In this document: one piece after another, positions 1 through 5,877 of the stretch
How positions within the stretch are numbered: the first letter of the stretch is position 1
How the letters are laid out: every line of letters starts with the position of its first letter
Assembly (NCBI GenBank): GCA_903916205.1
Contig: CAIWVX010000385.1
Location: 1 to 9,438 of the forward strand
Origin: an uncultured beta proteobacterium
Lineage (GTDB): Bacteria > Pseudomonadota > Gammaproteobacteria > Burkholderiales > Rhodocyclaceae
DNA: 9,438 bases
Reading direction: 5' to 3'
Program-made: the position numbers and the translations under genes
The notes under the pieces: generated by a model
Seen by the model: the letters and a program-made list of their open reading frames with translations, nothing else
Told to the model about the DNA's origin: nothing
Database searches by the model: none

Positions 1-191
1 TGGCGGCGAACGACATTCATCAATAACAATGATCGAGCCTTCACTTCTAAGCCGCCTACATGGCGGCGAACACTGCGAGTCTTGGCGTTTGGGTTTTGGT
101 TGCCTTCTAAGCCGCCTACATGGCGGCGAACGACGCCCAAATTACTGAAGCTAACTGTCTATCCTTCTAAGCCGCCTACATGGCGGCGAAC
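1..191 (-). CRISPR. Type I-F CRISPR array, leader-proximal end
   Basis: Three complete 28-nt repeats lie at 44-71, 104-131 and 164-191, plus the last 11 nt of a fourth at 1-11. They are identical where visible and separated by three different 32-nt spacers (12-43, 72-103, 132-163). Read on the minus strand, the repeat begins GTTC, has a 6-bp GC stem (GCCGCC / GGCGGC) around an ATGTA loop, and ends CTTAGAAG. This is the I-F repeat plan, in which Cas6f cuts at the 3' base of the stem and leaves an 8-nt 5' handle. The final base is G where many I-F repeats have A. Orientation puts the leader to the right, so the repeat at 164-191 is first and spacer 132-163 is probably the newest. The array continues past the left edge, so total spacer number is unknown. 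None of the three spacers shows an evident match elsewhere in the window. Confidence 0.98.
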
Positions 192-298
192 TATTAAACA
201 ACACAAAAAATGACCACTAAAACAAATTATTAAAGAGCATTTTCATCCAAAATCATTGTTTTGTCTTCGCCATGCAACCATATGATTTACAAGCGTAA
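192..298 (-). promoter_or_regulatory. CRISPR leader
   Basis: This AT-rich stretch of 107 nt lies between the cas1 stop codon and the first repeat, where the leader is expected from the repeat orientation. It has no reading frame of note. The 13-mer AATCATTGTTTTG at 251-263 fits the IHF consensus WATCAANNNNTTR with one mismatch. I-F leaders are known to use IHF to bend DNA for Cas1-Cas2/3 integration. A promoter for the array should lie here, and a TTTAATAAT segment on the minus strand is a possible -10 region, but no convincing -35 partner was seen. The leader is short enough that read-through from the cas operon could also feed the array. Confidence 0.7.
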
Positions 299-1240
299 TT
301 ATTCAATCACTTTTTGGATGGTCTGAATTGCACAGTCCATGACTTCGGCGTTCATGCAGATTTCAATCAGGGCGTCTCTAAATTCTTGATCGCGTAACCC
401 TTCCTCGACGCAGATAAAGGCGTGAGGTAACACTACGGCGTCTTTGAAGATATCAGCAACATCGAATACCAGTGCGCCTCGCCTTGTTTTTCCGTGCATC
501 ACCGGGAGAGCGAACGAGATTCCCAAAGCGTTGAGCGCAGTAGCCGCGTAACCGTAGGCGATGTAATTGCCATGGTCGATGTAGCTATTTACAAGGTCTT
601 CATTGGTATCACGGCTTTGCTTACCTACCTCTCGTTTGAAATCACCTAACTCGAATCCTCTCGCGAGTAATCGGTAAAGTGTGCGCGCCCATTCAGCTTC
701 GACCGCCATCAAGTGAACGGTATCCGGTGCGGATTTGATTTTTGCTCGGAAATTTTCTTCCAAGGAAACGGGTATCGCAATTTTCTTGGCACTCAGATGT
801 GAATTTGCTTGCCAAGCACGGGTGGCAAGCGTTAAGCGATCCTGTTGGAAGGTCTTGGCCGCCTCTAAGCGTTTATCCTCATCCAGCCACATTTTCATCC
901 AAGCTTGCATGTATTCGGTGGGCCGATATTCGGAGAGCGGAGATAAAAAGGCGTAATCCACCATGGAAAATAACGGCGAGCCACCATTCCCGGCAAATCC
1001 GACGATCACGTTTGATTCGGCAAGCCTTCTGGCTGCGGAGTCGGTGATGGATGAGCCTTTACCGAGAAGTAAGAACGCGGTATTCCGCTCAGGGATGTTG
1101 AAGAAACGTTCCACTTCGCTGTCGGTATGGGTCAGATAGACAATCCGCTCGTCTTTTTGCATGACGCGAACGTGCTCTAGGTAAAACACGTTCGCCCGCT
1201 TGGAAAGCAGTATCTGCTTGGGCTTAACTTTTCGGCGCAT
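299..1240 (-). CDS. cas1: Cas1, type I-F spacer integrase
   Basis: Cas1 is the metal-dependent integrase that, with the Cas2 part of Cas2/3, inserts spacers at the leader end of the array. The 313-residue product matches I-F Cas1 throughout: LLSKRANVFYLEHVRV (11-26) near the N-terminus, the SEYRPTEY segment (103-110), and the catalytic positions E181 (VEAEWAR), H249 (MHGKTRRG) and D260/D263 (FDVAD). The frame stays open for 60 more codons upstream, but that stretch is out-of-frame cas6f sequence and has no Cas1 similarity, so the ATG at 1240 is chosen. It overlaps the cas6f 3' end by 17 nt and has no clear Shine-Dalgarno site, which suggests translational coupling. Its place is odd: last in the effector operon and directly against the leader, not upstream of cas2/3 as in canonical I-F loci. 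All catalytic residues are present, so the enzyme is probably active. Confidence 0.96.
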   Translation of the reverse strand: MRRKVKPKQILLSKRANVFYLEHVRVMQKDERIVYLTHTDSEVERFFNIPERNTAFLLLGKGSSITDSAARRLAESNVIVGFAGNGGSPLFSMVDYAFLSPLSEYRPTEYMQAWMKMWLDEDKRLEAAKTFQQDRLTLATRAWQANSHLSAKKIAIPVSLEENFRAKIKSAPDTVHLMAVEAEWARTLYRLLARGFELGDFKREVGKQSRDTNEDLVNSYIDHGNYIAYGYAATALNALGISFALPVMHGKTRRGALVFDVADIFKDAVVLPHAFICVEEGLRDQEFRDALIEICMNAEVMDCAIQTIQKVIE

Positions 1241-1820
1241 GGAATCGGTGAGGTGCCGAATTAATGTGCGGCAGACAGAAGCGCTTTGACGGTAGGGAGA
1301 GACCGTAGCTGTCCGGTTCGCAATCCACTGTCTTCTCACCGGAACGCACTTCGAAATACAGGCTGAATGCTTGTCCGGTGCTTTTGCTTCCCAGTCTGAC
1401 GTAGGGCAGGCTGTCGGCATGATTCATCCGGTATTCCCGGCATTTTTCCAGACGTGAGCGGGTGCCGGGGATACGATAACGGCGGTATTCAACCCACTCG
1501 CCATCAAAGTTTTCCGGCACGTCGCTATGTCGCCCGTACAGGACATAGCCGTGGATGCGTTCATTCTGCTGCAAGGCACTCTGGATCAGATCATAAAGAT
1601 CGTCCCGGTTTTCGGCAAAGACGCGGACGATGTGGCCGGGATGCCGGTTTTCACCCGTTCTCATGCCGGGCAACGCTAGGGCGAAACGACCGGGGTGATC
1701 GCGAAAAAGGCTATGGAGTAGTGAAATCAGTCGGGTGACGACCGGCAAAGCTGGGATTTGCCCGGCTCCCGAGCTCGACGCACCTCTCACTTCAATGTCG
1801 AAATAGGCGTTCGGTTTCAC
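1224..1820 (-). CDS. cas6f: Cas6f (Csy4) crRNA endoribonuclease
   Basis: Cas6f binds the repeat hairpin in the pre-crRNA, cleaves at the base of the stem and stays bound as the crRNA 3' cap of the Csy complex. The protein has 198 residues (Pseudomonas Csy4 has 187). The N-terminus YFDIEVR aligns with the first strand of Csy4. H36 (LLHSLF) corresponds to the catalytic histidine, and S145/S147 in GSKSTGQ to the active-site serine segment. The C-terminal LPYVRLGSKSTGQAF...YGLS block is the most diagnostic. The start is GTG at 1820, 2 nt after the cas7f stop. The only ribosome site is the weak AAGAAAG inside the cas7f tail. After the usual family C-terminus (about residue 185, FCLPHI) the frame runs a further dozen residues and overlaps cas1 by 17 nt. 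This tail may be non-conserved. Confidence 0.93.
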   Translation of the reverse strand: MKPNAYFDIEVRGASSSGAGQIPALPVVTRLISLLHSLFRDHPGRFALALPGMRTGENRHPGHIVRVFAENRDDLYDLIQSALQQNERIHGYVLYGRHSDVPENFDGEWVEYRRYRIPGTRSRLEKCREYRMNHADSLPYVRLGSKSTGQAFSLYFEVRSGEKTVDCEPDSYGLSLPSKRFCLPHINSAPHRFHAPKS

Positions 1821-1822
1821 GA

Positions 1823-2941
1823 TTATTCTTTCTTGTCCGATTCGCCGTAAACACCCGAATCAATCGGTGCGACCTTTACAGCCACCGCTTTCTTGTCCGA
1901 TTCGCTGTAAACGCCGCCGCGATCCAATGCGGCGATGCAGAACATGCCTTCCGGGGTGTTTGGGTCGATCTGCACTAGGCGCTTAAGCATGTCGAAGCTG
2001 GAGGCTTTCCCTGAACGGTAAAACTCTTGTTGGCTAAGCGATGCACCCAGCGGTTCCACGGCAATGGGGAAGCCGGTTTCTCCATAGGCGGGATACCAAG
2101 TATCGATCGTGCGGATGGCGTTGAACAATTTCTGGTCGCGCAGTGCCGCTCGGCCCATGACACGAGTGTCGCGGACTTCGCTGTGCCCGATTTTTTCCGG
2201 GTGGCCCAGTTTGTAAAGCGGGCGGGCAAAACCTTCGGGTTTGTTTTCCACGTAGTTCTGGCTGGGGAATACTTCGATTGCACCCTTCGTTGGCATAGTC
2301 AACCGGGCAGTAATGGTGAGACCATCAAGGCTGTTACCGCGCATCTGTTTGACGATTTCGTCAGCCACCTTGATTTCACCTTCGCTATAGTCGCTAAAGG
2401 TATTCATGGGGATTGACTTGGCGTTGAATTTCGCCAGGACGCCACCCGAGTTCGTGACTTCTATCTCGATCAGTCTGGAGATGGTGCGGTTGCGCCACAA
2501 CCAACGTCCGTTGGCGATGTTCCGAGCGTAGCGACGCGCCACCTCAACAATCCCCGCCGATGCCTTGGCGCGTGTGACGAAGTCTTCAAAGGTCGCTCGC
2601 ATTGTCCGCCCGGCATCCTTGTCAGCGGCAACACAGCTATCCAGACTACCGGCCATGTCGAGCATCGACAAACCGAAGCGAACGATAAGCGCATCGGCGC
2701 TCGATTCGAGTTTGGCGGTTTCGGTGATCTGTATGTAACGCACATCGCGGGCCGCAGTTTGATCATTGCCTTTGCCGTCGTTGATGTTCTGGGTGCCGCG
2801 TATGCCGTGGCGGACGACCTCGACGGGATATATTTCGTATTGTCCGGCAATCTCGTTAAACATCTCGCCGTCGGTAATAACGTGCCCACGGTTAAACGCT
2901 AGAACTCCGGGTAATTTCTTCAGGGTGGTCAAAGCAGTCAT
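1823..2941 (-). CDS. cas7f: Cas7f (Csy3), crRNA backbone subunit
   Basis: Cas7f forms the six-copy backbone that coats the crRNA spacer in the type I-F surveillance complex. The 372-residue product matches Csy3 along its length: VLAFNR (13-18), VRHGIRGT (43-50), ARRYARNIANGRWLWRNR (135-152), EVFPSQ (223-228), IRTIDTWYP (276-284) and IAVEPLG (293-299). The start ATG at 2941 has a good AAAGGA site and lies 11 nt after the cas5f stop. It is about 30 residues longer than Pseudomonas Csy3 (342). Twenty of the extra residues come from a duplicated C-terminal tail: GVYSESDKK (343-351) recurs as GVYGESDKK (363-371). Family members usually end shortly after a single RGGVFGE-like motif. At DNA level this is a 28-nt repeat with 32 nt between the copies, listed separately. 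The tail also carries the ribosome site for cas6f. Confidence 0.96.
   Translation of the reverse strand: MTALTTLKKLPGVLAFNRGHVITDGEMFNEIAGQYEIYPVEVVRHGIRGTQNINDGKGNDQTAARDVRYIQITETAKLESSADALIVRFGLSMLDMAGSLDSCVAADKDAGRTMRATFEDFVTRAKASAGIVEVARRYARNIANGRWLWRNRTISRLIEIEVTNSGGVLAKFNAKSIPMNTFSDYSEGEIKVADEIVKQMRGNSLDGLTITARLTMPTKGAIEVFPSQNYVENKPEGFARPLYKLGHPEKIGHSEVRDTRVMGRAALRDQKLFNAIRTIDTWYPAYGETGFPIAVEPLGASLSQQEFYRSGKASSFDMLKRLVQIDPNTPEGMFCIAALDRGGVYSESDKKAVAVKVAPIDSGVYGESDKKE
1828..1915. repeat. 28-32-28 direct repeat inside the cas7f 3' end
   Basis: The 28 nt at 1828-1855 recur at 1888-1915 with two mismatches (1846/1906 and 1853/1913). Identity stops at once on both sides. The 32 nt between them (1856-1887) are found neither before the first copy nor after the second, so this is not a simple 60-bp tandem duplication. 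The geometry equals that of the true I-F array at 1-191. The repeat shows only about 10 of 28 positions in common with the CRISPR repeat, little above chance, and has no stem, so Cas6f should not cut it. It encodes the doubled GVYxESDKK tail of Cas7f in frame. Confidence 0.9.
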
Positions 2942-2952
2942 AATTATTTCCT

Positions 2953-3801
2953 TTAATTTGATGTGGTGACAATAAAAGTTTGGGCATCCGGGTTACTCGT
3001 TTTCCAGATGGGAATGCCTGAACAGCGAAGGGTTTGGTACTGCACCATGCCAACCAGTGGTTCGGCAAACGCATGTGGCAGCCCACCACGGACATTCTTG
3101 CGATTCTGGAATTCGGTCATGGCTAGGTAGCCGAGAGTGGTGGGCATTAACCAGGAATACGAGTCGTCTTCCGCATCGTCCGATTTTTTTCGACTCGCGG
3201 ATTTGTCCTTATTGGCGGCATCGAAGCGTAATTGCGGGTCAGTCAGGCGAAGCACGACATCCAGCATGTCACGTTCGCCTTCCTGCATGACCATGAGGTC
3301 TTGTCGCTCATGGATAGCGTAGCCGGACTTGAGAAATTTGATCACGTCTTCCGTGCTGTCCAGAAGGCTTGACTTGCCATGATCAACGATTGCACCACCT
3401 GCCAGACGGGCGCCGCGCATGAAGCGAGGCAAGGCGGACTCGAAATCGACGTCATCGTCTTCGTCACGCTTGATGATGAGAGAAACGCACAAGTGGCAAC
3501 GGGCGGTCGGCTGAGTGGACAAGGCATATTGGTTCTTGGAAGAATAGTCGCCTTTGTCGATGAACGACGCCGCCCGGAACTGATGCGGCAGAAAAAGTCC
3601 CTTCTCACCTTCGAATTCGCCTAGGAATTGAATGTCGTGGTGAACGACACCAAAACCGGCGCATTTGCTCCACCCAAGCGCCAATGCGAGCGCATGAGAA
3701 AACCCGGCATACGCGGTCATCGGCGGCGGCCCGATCATCCACCAAGCGGGTTGGGCATTGGCATTCTGGACGCGAATGCGGGGAATAACCAGATAGCTCA
3801 T
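2953..3801 (-). CDS. cas5f: Cas5f (Csy2), crRNA 5'-handle subunit
   Basis: Cas5f pairs with Cas8f to hold the 8-nt 5' handle at the tail of the Csy complex. The 282-residue protein starts VIPRIRVQNANAQPAWW (5-21) and GPPPMTAYAGFSHAL (24-38), the hallmark Csy2 N-terminus (Pseudomonas has LPRLSIQNANA and FPSPGAFTGFVHAL). MRGARLAGGAI (128-138) and WLMPTTLGYLAM (217-228) match the central and C-terminal Csy2 blocks. It is shorter than Pseudomonas Csy2 (about 327 residues), mainly through shorter loops. A charged, low-complexity stretch lies at about 194-213. The ATG at 3801 overlaps the cas8f stop in an ATGA junction and has a GGAGG site 4 nt upstream, so the two are translationally coupled and probably made in equal amounts. 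Confidence 0.94.
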   Translation of the reverse strand: MSYLVIPRIRVQNANAQPAWWMIGPPPMTAYAGFSHALALALGWSKCAGFGVVHHDIQFLGEFEGEKGLFLPHQFRAASFIDKGDYSSKNQYALSTQPTARCHLCVSLIIKRDEDDDVDFESALPRFMRGARLAGGAIVDHGKSSLLDSTEDVIKFLKSGYAIHERQDLMVMQEGERDMLDVVLRLTDPQLRFDAANKDKSASRKKSDDAEDDSYSWLMPTTLGYLAMTEFQNRKNVRGGLPHAFAEPLVGMVQYQTLRCSGIPIWKTSNPDAQTFIVTTSN

Positions 3802-4904
3802 AACGCCTCCTCAATGAGCCTTACCCAACGCTCCGACTCGTATTGGCCGACGCCCATGGTCTGCCATTCACCATTAAGGTAAACCTTGGCATCGATGATT
3901 TCCCGGTGCAGCCGTTGGGCGAATTCGCGCCGCCAGTCGGTCGTGCGTTCAGTTGAAACCAGCAGTCCGCGCATAAGACCATTGATGTCGTCCGCCAGCA
4001 GGTTTTCTCCAGGGAGTTGTTCGACCGAATCTTTGAGCTGTTGGTACGCGGCTTGCGCTCTCGCGGCAATGACCCTAACGATTTCGCGTACGAAATCGGC
4101 TTCTTTCTGCCTTGACGCCGCATCCGACGGCATCACGCCGCCTGCGGAGGCCAGCATTTGTTGGCGCCAACGGACGTACGCCACCAGCAATTCATGCGGC
4201 GGTTTAAGGCTAATTCCCCGGTGGTGGATGGCGTAAGCTGCGCGTGTATCTTGATTTTCGCCGGGCGCAGCAAAGAACAGCGGACGGTGCATGGCTCGTA
4301 CATATCGTCCGACGTTTTGCGGATTGGAGCCGCCGATGCCAATAAAACCACGCCGCCAGTATCGCTTGTGTTCCTCTCCGTTGGCCTCCTGCTTTAATCT
4401 GAGGCGAGCATCGAGCACACTACTGAAACCGGCCGATTGCAGTGGTGTGATGGCCAGATCGTTGCCATGACCATCCTGAACGATTATTTGGCGTAGGCGC
4501 ATGCCCACGGTTCCTGTTCCTAACTCAAACGGTGTGGTGAGGATTTTCTCGGACAAGGATCGGATATGTTCCACTTCGCCCGGCAGGATACCGTCAAACA
4601 GGTCATGGGCATTTCCTTCGATGGCGGCGGAAATTTGCGCCACCACCGTTGCATTTATGCCATTGCTTCCTGTGCTGGTGTAGTCTGCGGGAATAGACTC
4701 TAGTGCGCTGACCGCTAGATAGCGGAGAGTAGTTTTCTTATTCTCACCAAGCCGGATGCCGCAAGGGGGCGTGTTGCTGTTGGTGGTTTTGGCCGAAAAA
4801 TGAACCAGTCCACTCATCACCTCTTGATACACCTCATGTCCAAAGGTTTTCCAGGGTTTTCGTTCGGGCGATTTCTTTTCCTTCGGTACGTTGGCTTTTG
4901 CCAT
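3798..4904 (-). CDS. cas8f: Cas8f-like (Csy1-like) large subunit, short form
   Basis: As first gene of the effector operon, ahead of cas5f, this should encode the I-F large subunit, which recognises the PAM and, with Cas5f, the crRNA 5' handle. Sequence support is modest but real. FIGIGGSNPQN (187-197) aligns with the Csy1 segment FGGTKPQN, and HFSAKTTNSN (35-44) falls where Csy1 has its N-terminal HTLKPIHPDA-like motif. A charged helical C-terminal half (about 265-340) resembles the Csy1 helical bundle. At 368 residues it is clearly shorter than Pseudomonas Csy1 (434). The start is the ATG at 4904, preceded at 5 nt by an excellent site, AAAGAGGAGG (4910-4919). A TTG seven codons upstream lies before that site and is rejected. 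An unrelated I-F variant subunit cannot be ruled out from sequence alone, but gene order favours Cas8f. Confidence 0.78.
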   Translation of the reverse strand: MAKANVPKEKKSPERKPWKTFGHEVYQEVMSGLVHFSAKTTNSNTPPCGIRLGENKKTTLRYLAVSALESIPADYTSTGSNGINATVVAQISAAIEGNAHDLFDGILPGEVEHIRSLSEKILTTPFELGTGTVGMRLRQIIVQDGHGNDLAITPLQSAGFSSVLDARLRLKQEANGEEHKRYWRRGFIGIGGSNPQNVGRYVRAMHRPLFFAAPGENQDTRAAYAIHHRGISLKPPHELLVAYVRWRQQMLASAGGVMPSDAASRQKEADFVREIVRVIAARAQAAYQQLKDSVEQLPGENLLADDINGLMRGLLVSTERTTDWRREFAQRLHREIIDAKVYLNGEWQTMGVGQYESERWVRLIEEAL

Positions 4905-5049
4905 AAAAACCTCCTCTTTAAACAATTACCAAGTATCGTGACAGAACATTGATTGCATCGCTATCCATTTATTAGAACATTGTGATCGTTTTATTCGTTA
5001 AATACCTATATCTGGATCATAATGAATAATATTTTTGTATATTTCATAT
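4905..5049. promoter_or_regulatory. Divergent intergenic control region between effector and regulator-cas2/3 operons
   Basis: These 145 bp are the only spacer between the two divergent transcription units, so both promoters should lie here. The region is AT-rich. It holds a strong ribosome site for cas8f on the minus strand (4910-4919), a pair of 9-bp direct repeats (4943-4951, 4974-4982), and the left part of a 12-bp palindrome reaching into the regulator start codon. CATAAT at 5018-5023 could be a plus-strand -10 element, but no good -35 was found. No confident minus-strand sigma70 promoter was identified. The regulator lacks a recognisable Shine-Dalgarno site. Confidence 0.6.
4943..4982. 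repeat. Paired 9-bp direct repeats, possible operator half-sites
   Basis: AGAACATTG occurs at 4943-4951 and again at 4974-4982, 31 bp apart, close to three helical turns, so both copies face the same side of the DNA. They lie between the divergent operons. Such phased repeats suit a dimeric or cooperative regulator, and the neighbouring WYL protein is the obvious candidate. The short length means chance cannot be excluded. Confidence 0.35.
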
Positions 5050-5054
5050 ATGAA
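5043..5054. promoter_or_regulatory. Perfect 12-bp palindrome over the regulator start codon, candidate operator
   Basis: TTCATATATGAA is a perfect dyad that contains the ATG (5050-5052) of the WYL regulator gene. A dimeric HTH protein bound here would block initiation of its own operon, which includes cas2/3. The position is typical for autoregulation. Being pure A/T in the centre, it could also be chance in an AT-rich stretch. Confidence 0.4.
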
Positions 5055-5868
5055 CAAATCCAATACGCTCGACAAAGCCACCGATTTCATCCTTAAGCGG
5101 GCATTTCGCGCCGGTCGCGTGTCGCGAAACGACGTTATGCAGGCTCTTGGTGTTTCAACGGCCACGGCCACTCGCCTGATGGCTGAGGTGGTATCAAAAA
5201 AAGGGGATATTCTGCAAAAGGTGCGCCAGAAAATAGTACCTCGCTTGCTTGTCAAAGCGCCGGCCTGTGCTTCCGAGGACTCCTTGTTGCAAACCCTTAA
5301 CGAAGGGGGACACGACTTCCTCCTCCGGGTTGGTTTGTATGAAAATGAATTGCCGATAACCTATGTTTCGTGGACAAATTCGGCTCCCAAAAATTCAGGA
5401 ATTCTTGGAACCATCATCGAAGCTATTCGTACGGATACTTATCTCCGCATCGTCTATGTCGGAATGCGCGAAAAGGAGGAACCGGCCAGCCGCGTGATCG
5501 CTCCGCTTGGGCTGGAGCGAATGAACGATCAGTGGCGCGTTGTCGCCCAGGATTTGGACAAGGATGGCTATCCCATACGCATTTTCGTTCTCTCACGCAT
5601 CCTCGATGCAGAGAAGGCCGCACTCAAGCGCCGACCGCCCGGCTTTATGCACCAACACCATTCGGATGCTTTCGTTTCACTGGCGGTCACGCTAAATTCG
5701 AAGTTGTCGCCATTACAGAAAGAAATCGTCTCCGGCGAACTTAATATCCGTGAGGGCGCGGTTAGTCTCACCCGGCGCGGCGTTTTTGAGTTCAAGAGAC
5801 GATTTTCCAATGCGGCAGCGAGTCTCGGCGCTATCTGGCCACCTCTTGATGACTGCCATGAACGTTAA
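5050..5868 (+). CDS. HTH-WYL domain transcriptional regulator
   Basis: This is a probable DNA-binding regulator of the CRISPR-Cas locus. The 272 residues read as an N-terminal winged-helix HTH (about 7-65, with SRNDVMQALGVSTATATRLM at 25-44 as the helix-turn-helix), a WYL domain (about 125-190, with SRVIAPLGLERMNDQWRVVA at 147-166 and YPIRIFVLSRI at 174-184) and a C-terminal helical part (about 205-265) like the dimerisation tail of WYL regulators such as CapW and BrxR. The namesake W-Y-L triplet reads W-R-V here. WYL proteins often repress phage-defence operons and may sense a nucleic-acid or nucleotide ligand. The start is ATG 5050; a TTG at 5035 is possible but less likely. Its stop codon TAA lies within the ribosome site of cas2/3, 9 nt upstream, so the two genes form one coupled operon. 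Its palindromic start region suggests autoregulation. Confidence 0.85.
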   Translation: MNKSNTLDKATDFILKRAFRAGRVSRNDVMQALGVSTATATRLMAEVVSKKGDILQKVRQKIVPRLLVKAPACASEDSLLQTLNEGGHDFLLRVGLYENELPITYVSWTNSAPKNSGILGTIIEAIRTDTYLRIVYVGMREKEEPASRVIAPLGLERMNDQWRVVAQDLDKDGYPIRIFVLSRILDAEKAALKRRPPGFMHQHHSDAFVSLAVTLNSKLSPLQKEIVSGELNIREGAVSLTRRGVFEFKRRFSNAAASLGAIWPPLDDCHER

Positions 5869-5872
5869 GGAG
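5867..5872 (+). promoter_or_regulatory. Ribosome binding site of cas2/3 fused to the regulator stop codon
   Basis: AAGGAG lies 5 nt before the cas2/3 ATG, and its AA belongs to the TAA stop of the upstream regulator. This fixes the cas2/3 start and indicates that translation of cas2/3 depends on ribosomes finishing the regulator. Confidence 0.85.
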
Positions 5873-5877
5873 TCCTG

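Noticed and set aside
12..163. Self-targeting by the visible spacers.
   Set aside because: By eye none of the three spacers matches any cas gene or flank in this window; a full-genome search would be needed.
236..254. The leader on the minus strand contains GGATGAAAATGC, 11 of 12 matching GGATGAAAAAGC in the putative spacer of cas2/3, which could suggest capture from, or targeting of, the leader.
   Set aside because: One such near-match of 12 nt is about what chance gives in a window this size, it is not at the seed end, and the match does not extend.
1241..1420. A longer Cas1 with 60 extra N-terminal residues from an upstream ATG.
   Set aside because: The stretch is out-of-frame cas6f sequence without Cas1 similarity, and family members start just before the KRANVFYLEH block.
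1828..1915. Ordinary tandem duplication by replication slippage as the source of the doubled cas7f (and cas2/3) ends.
   Set aside because: Slippage would copy the whole 60-bp unit, but the 32-nt middle piece is found neither before the first nor after the second copy in either gene.
2027..2416. Open frames of up to about 130 codons antisense to the cas genes (for example 2027-2416 plus and 2470-2889 minus).
   Set aside because: They overlap confidently assigned cas genes in other frames, lack family similarity, and are expected in coding DNA of this composition.
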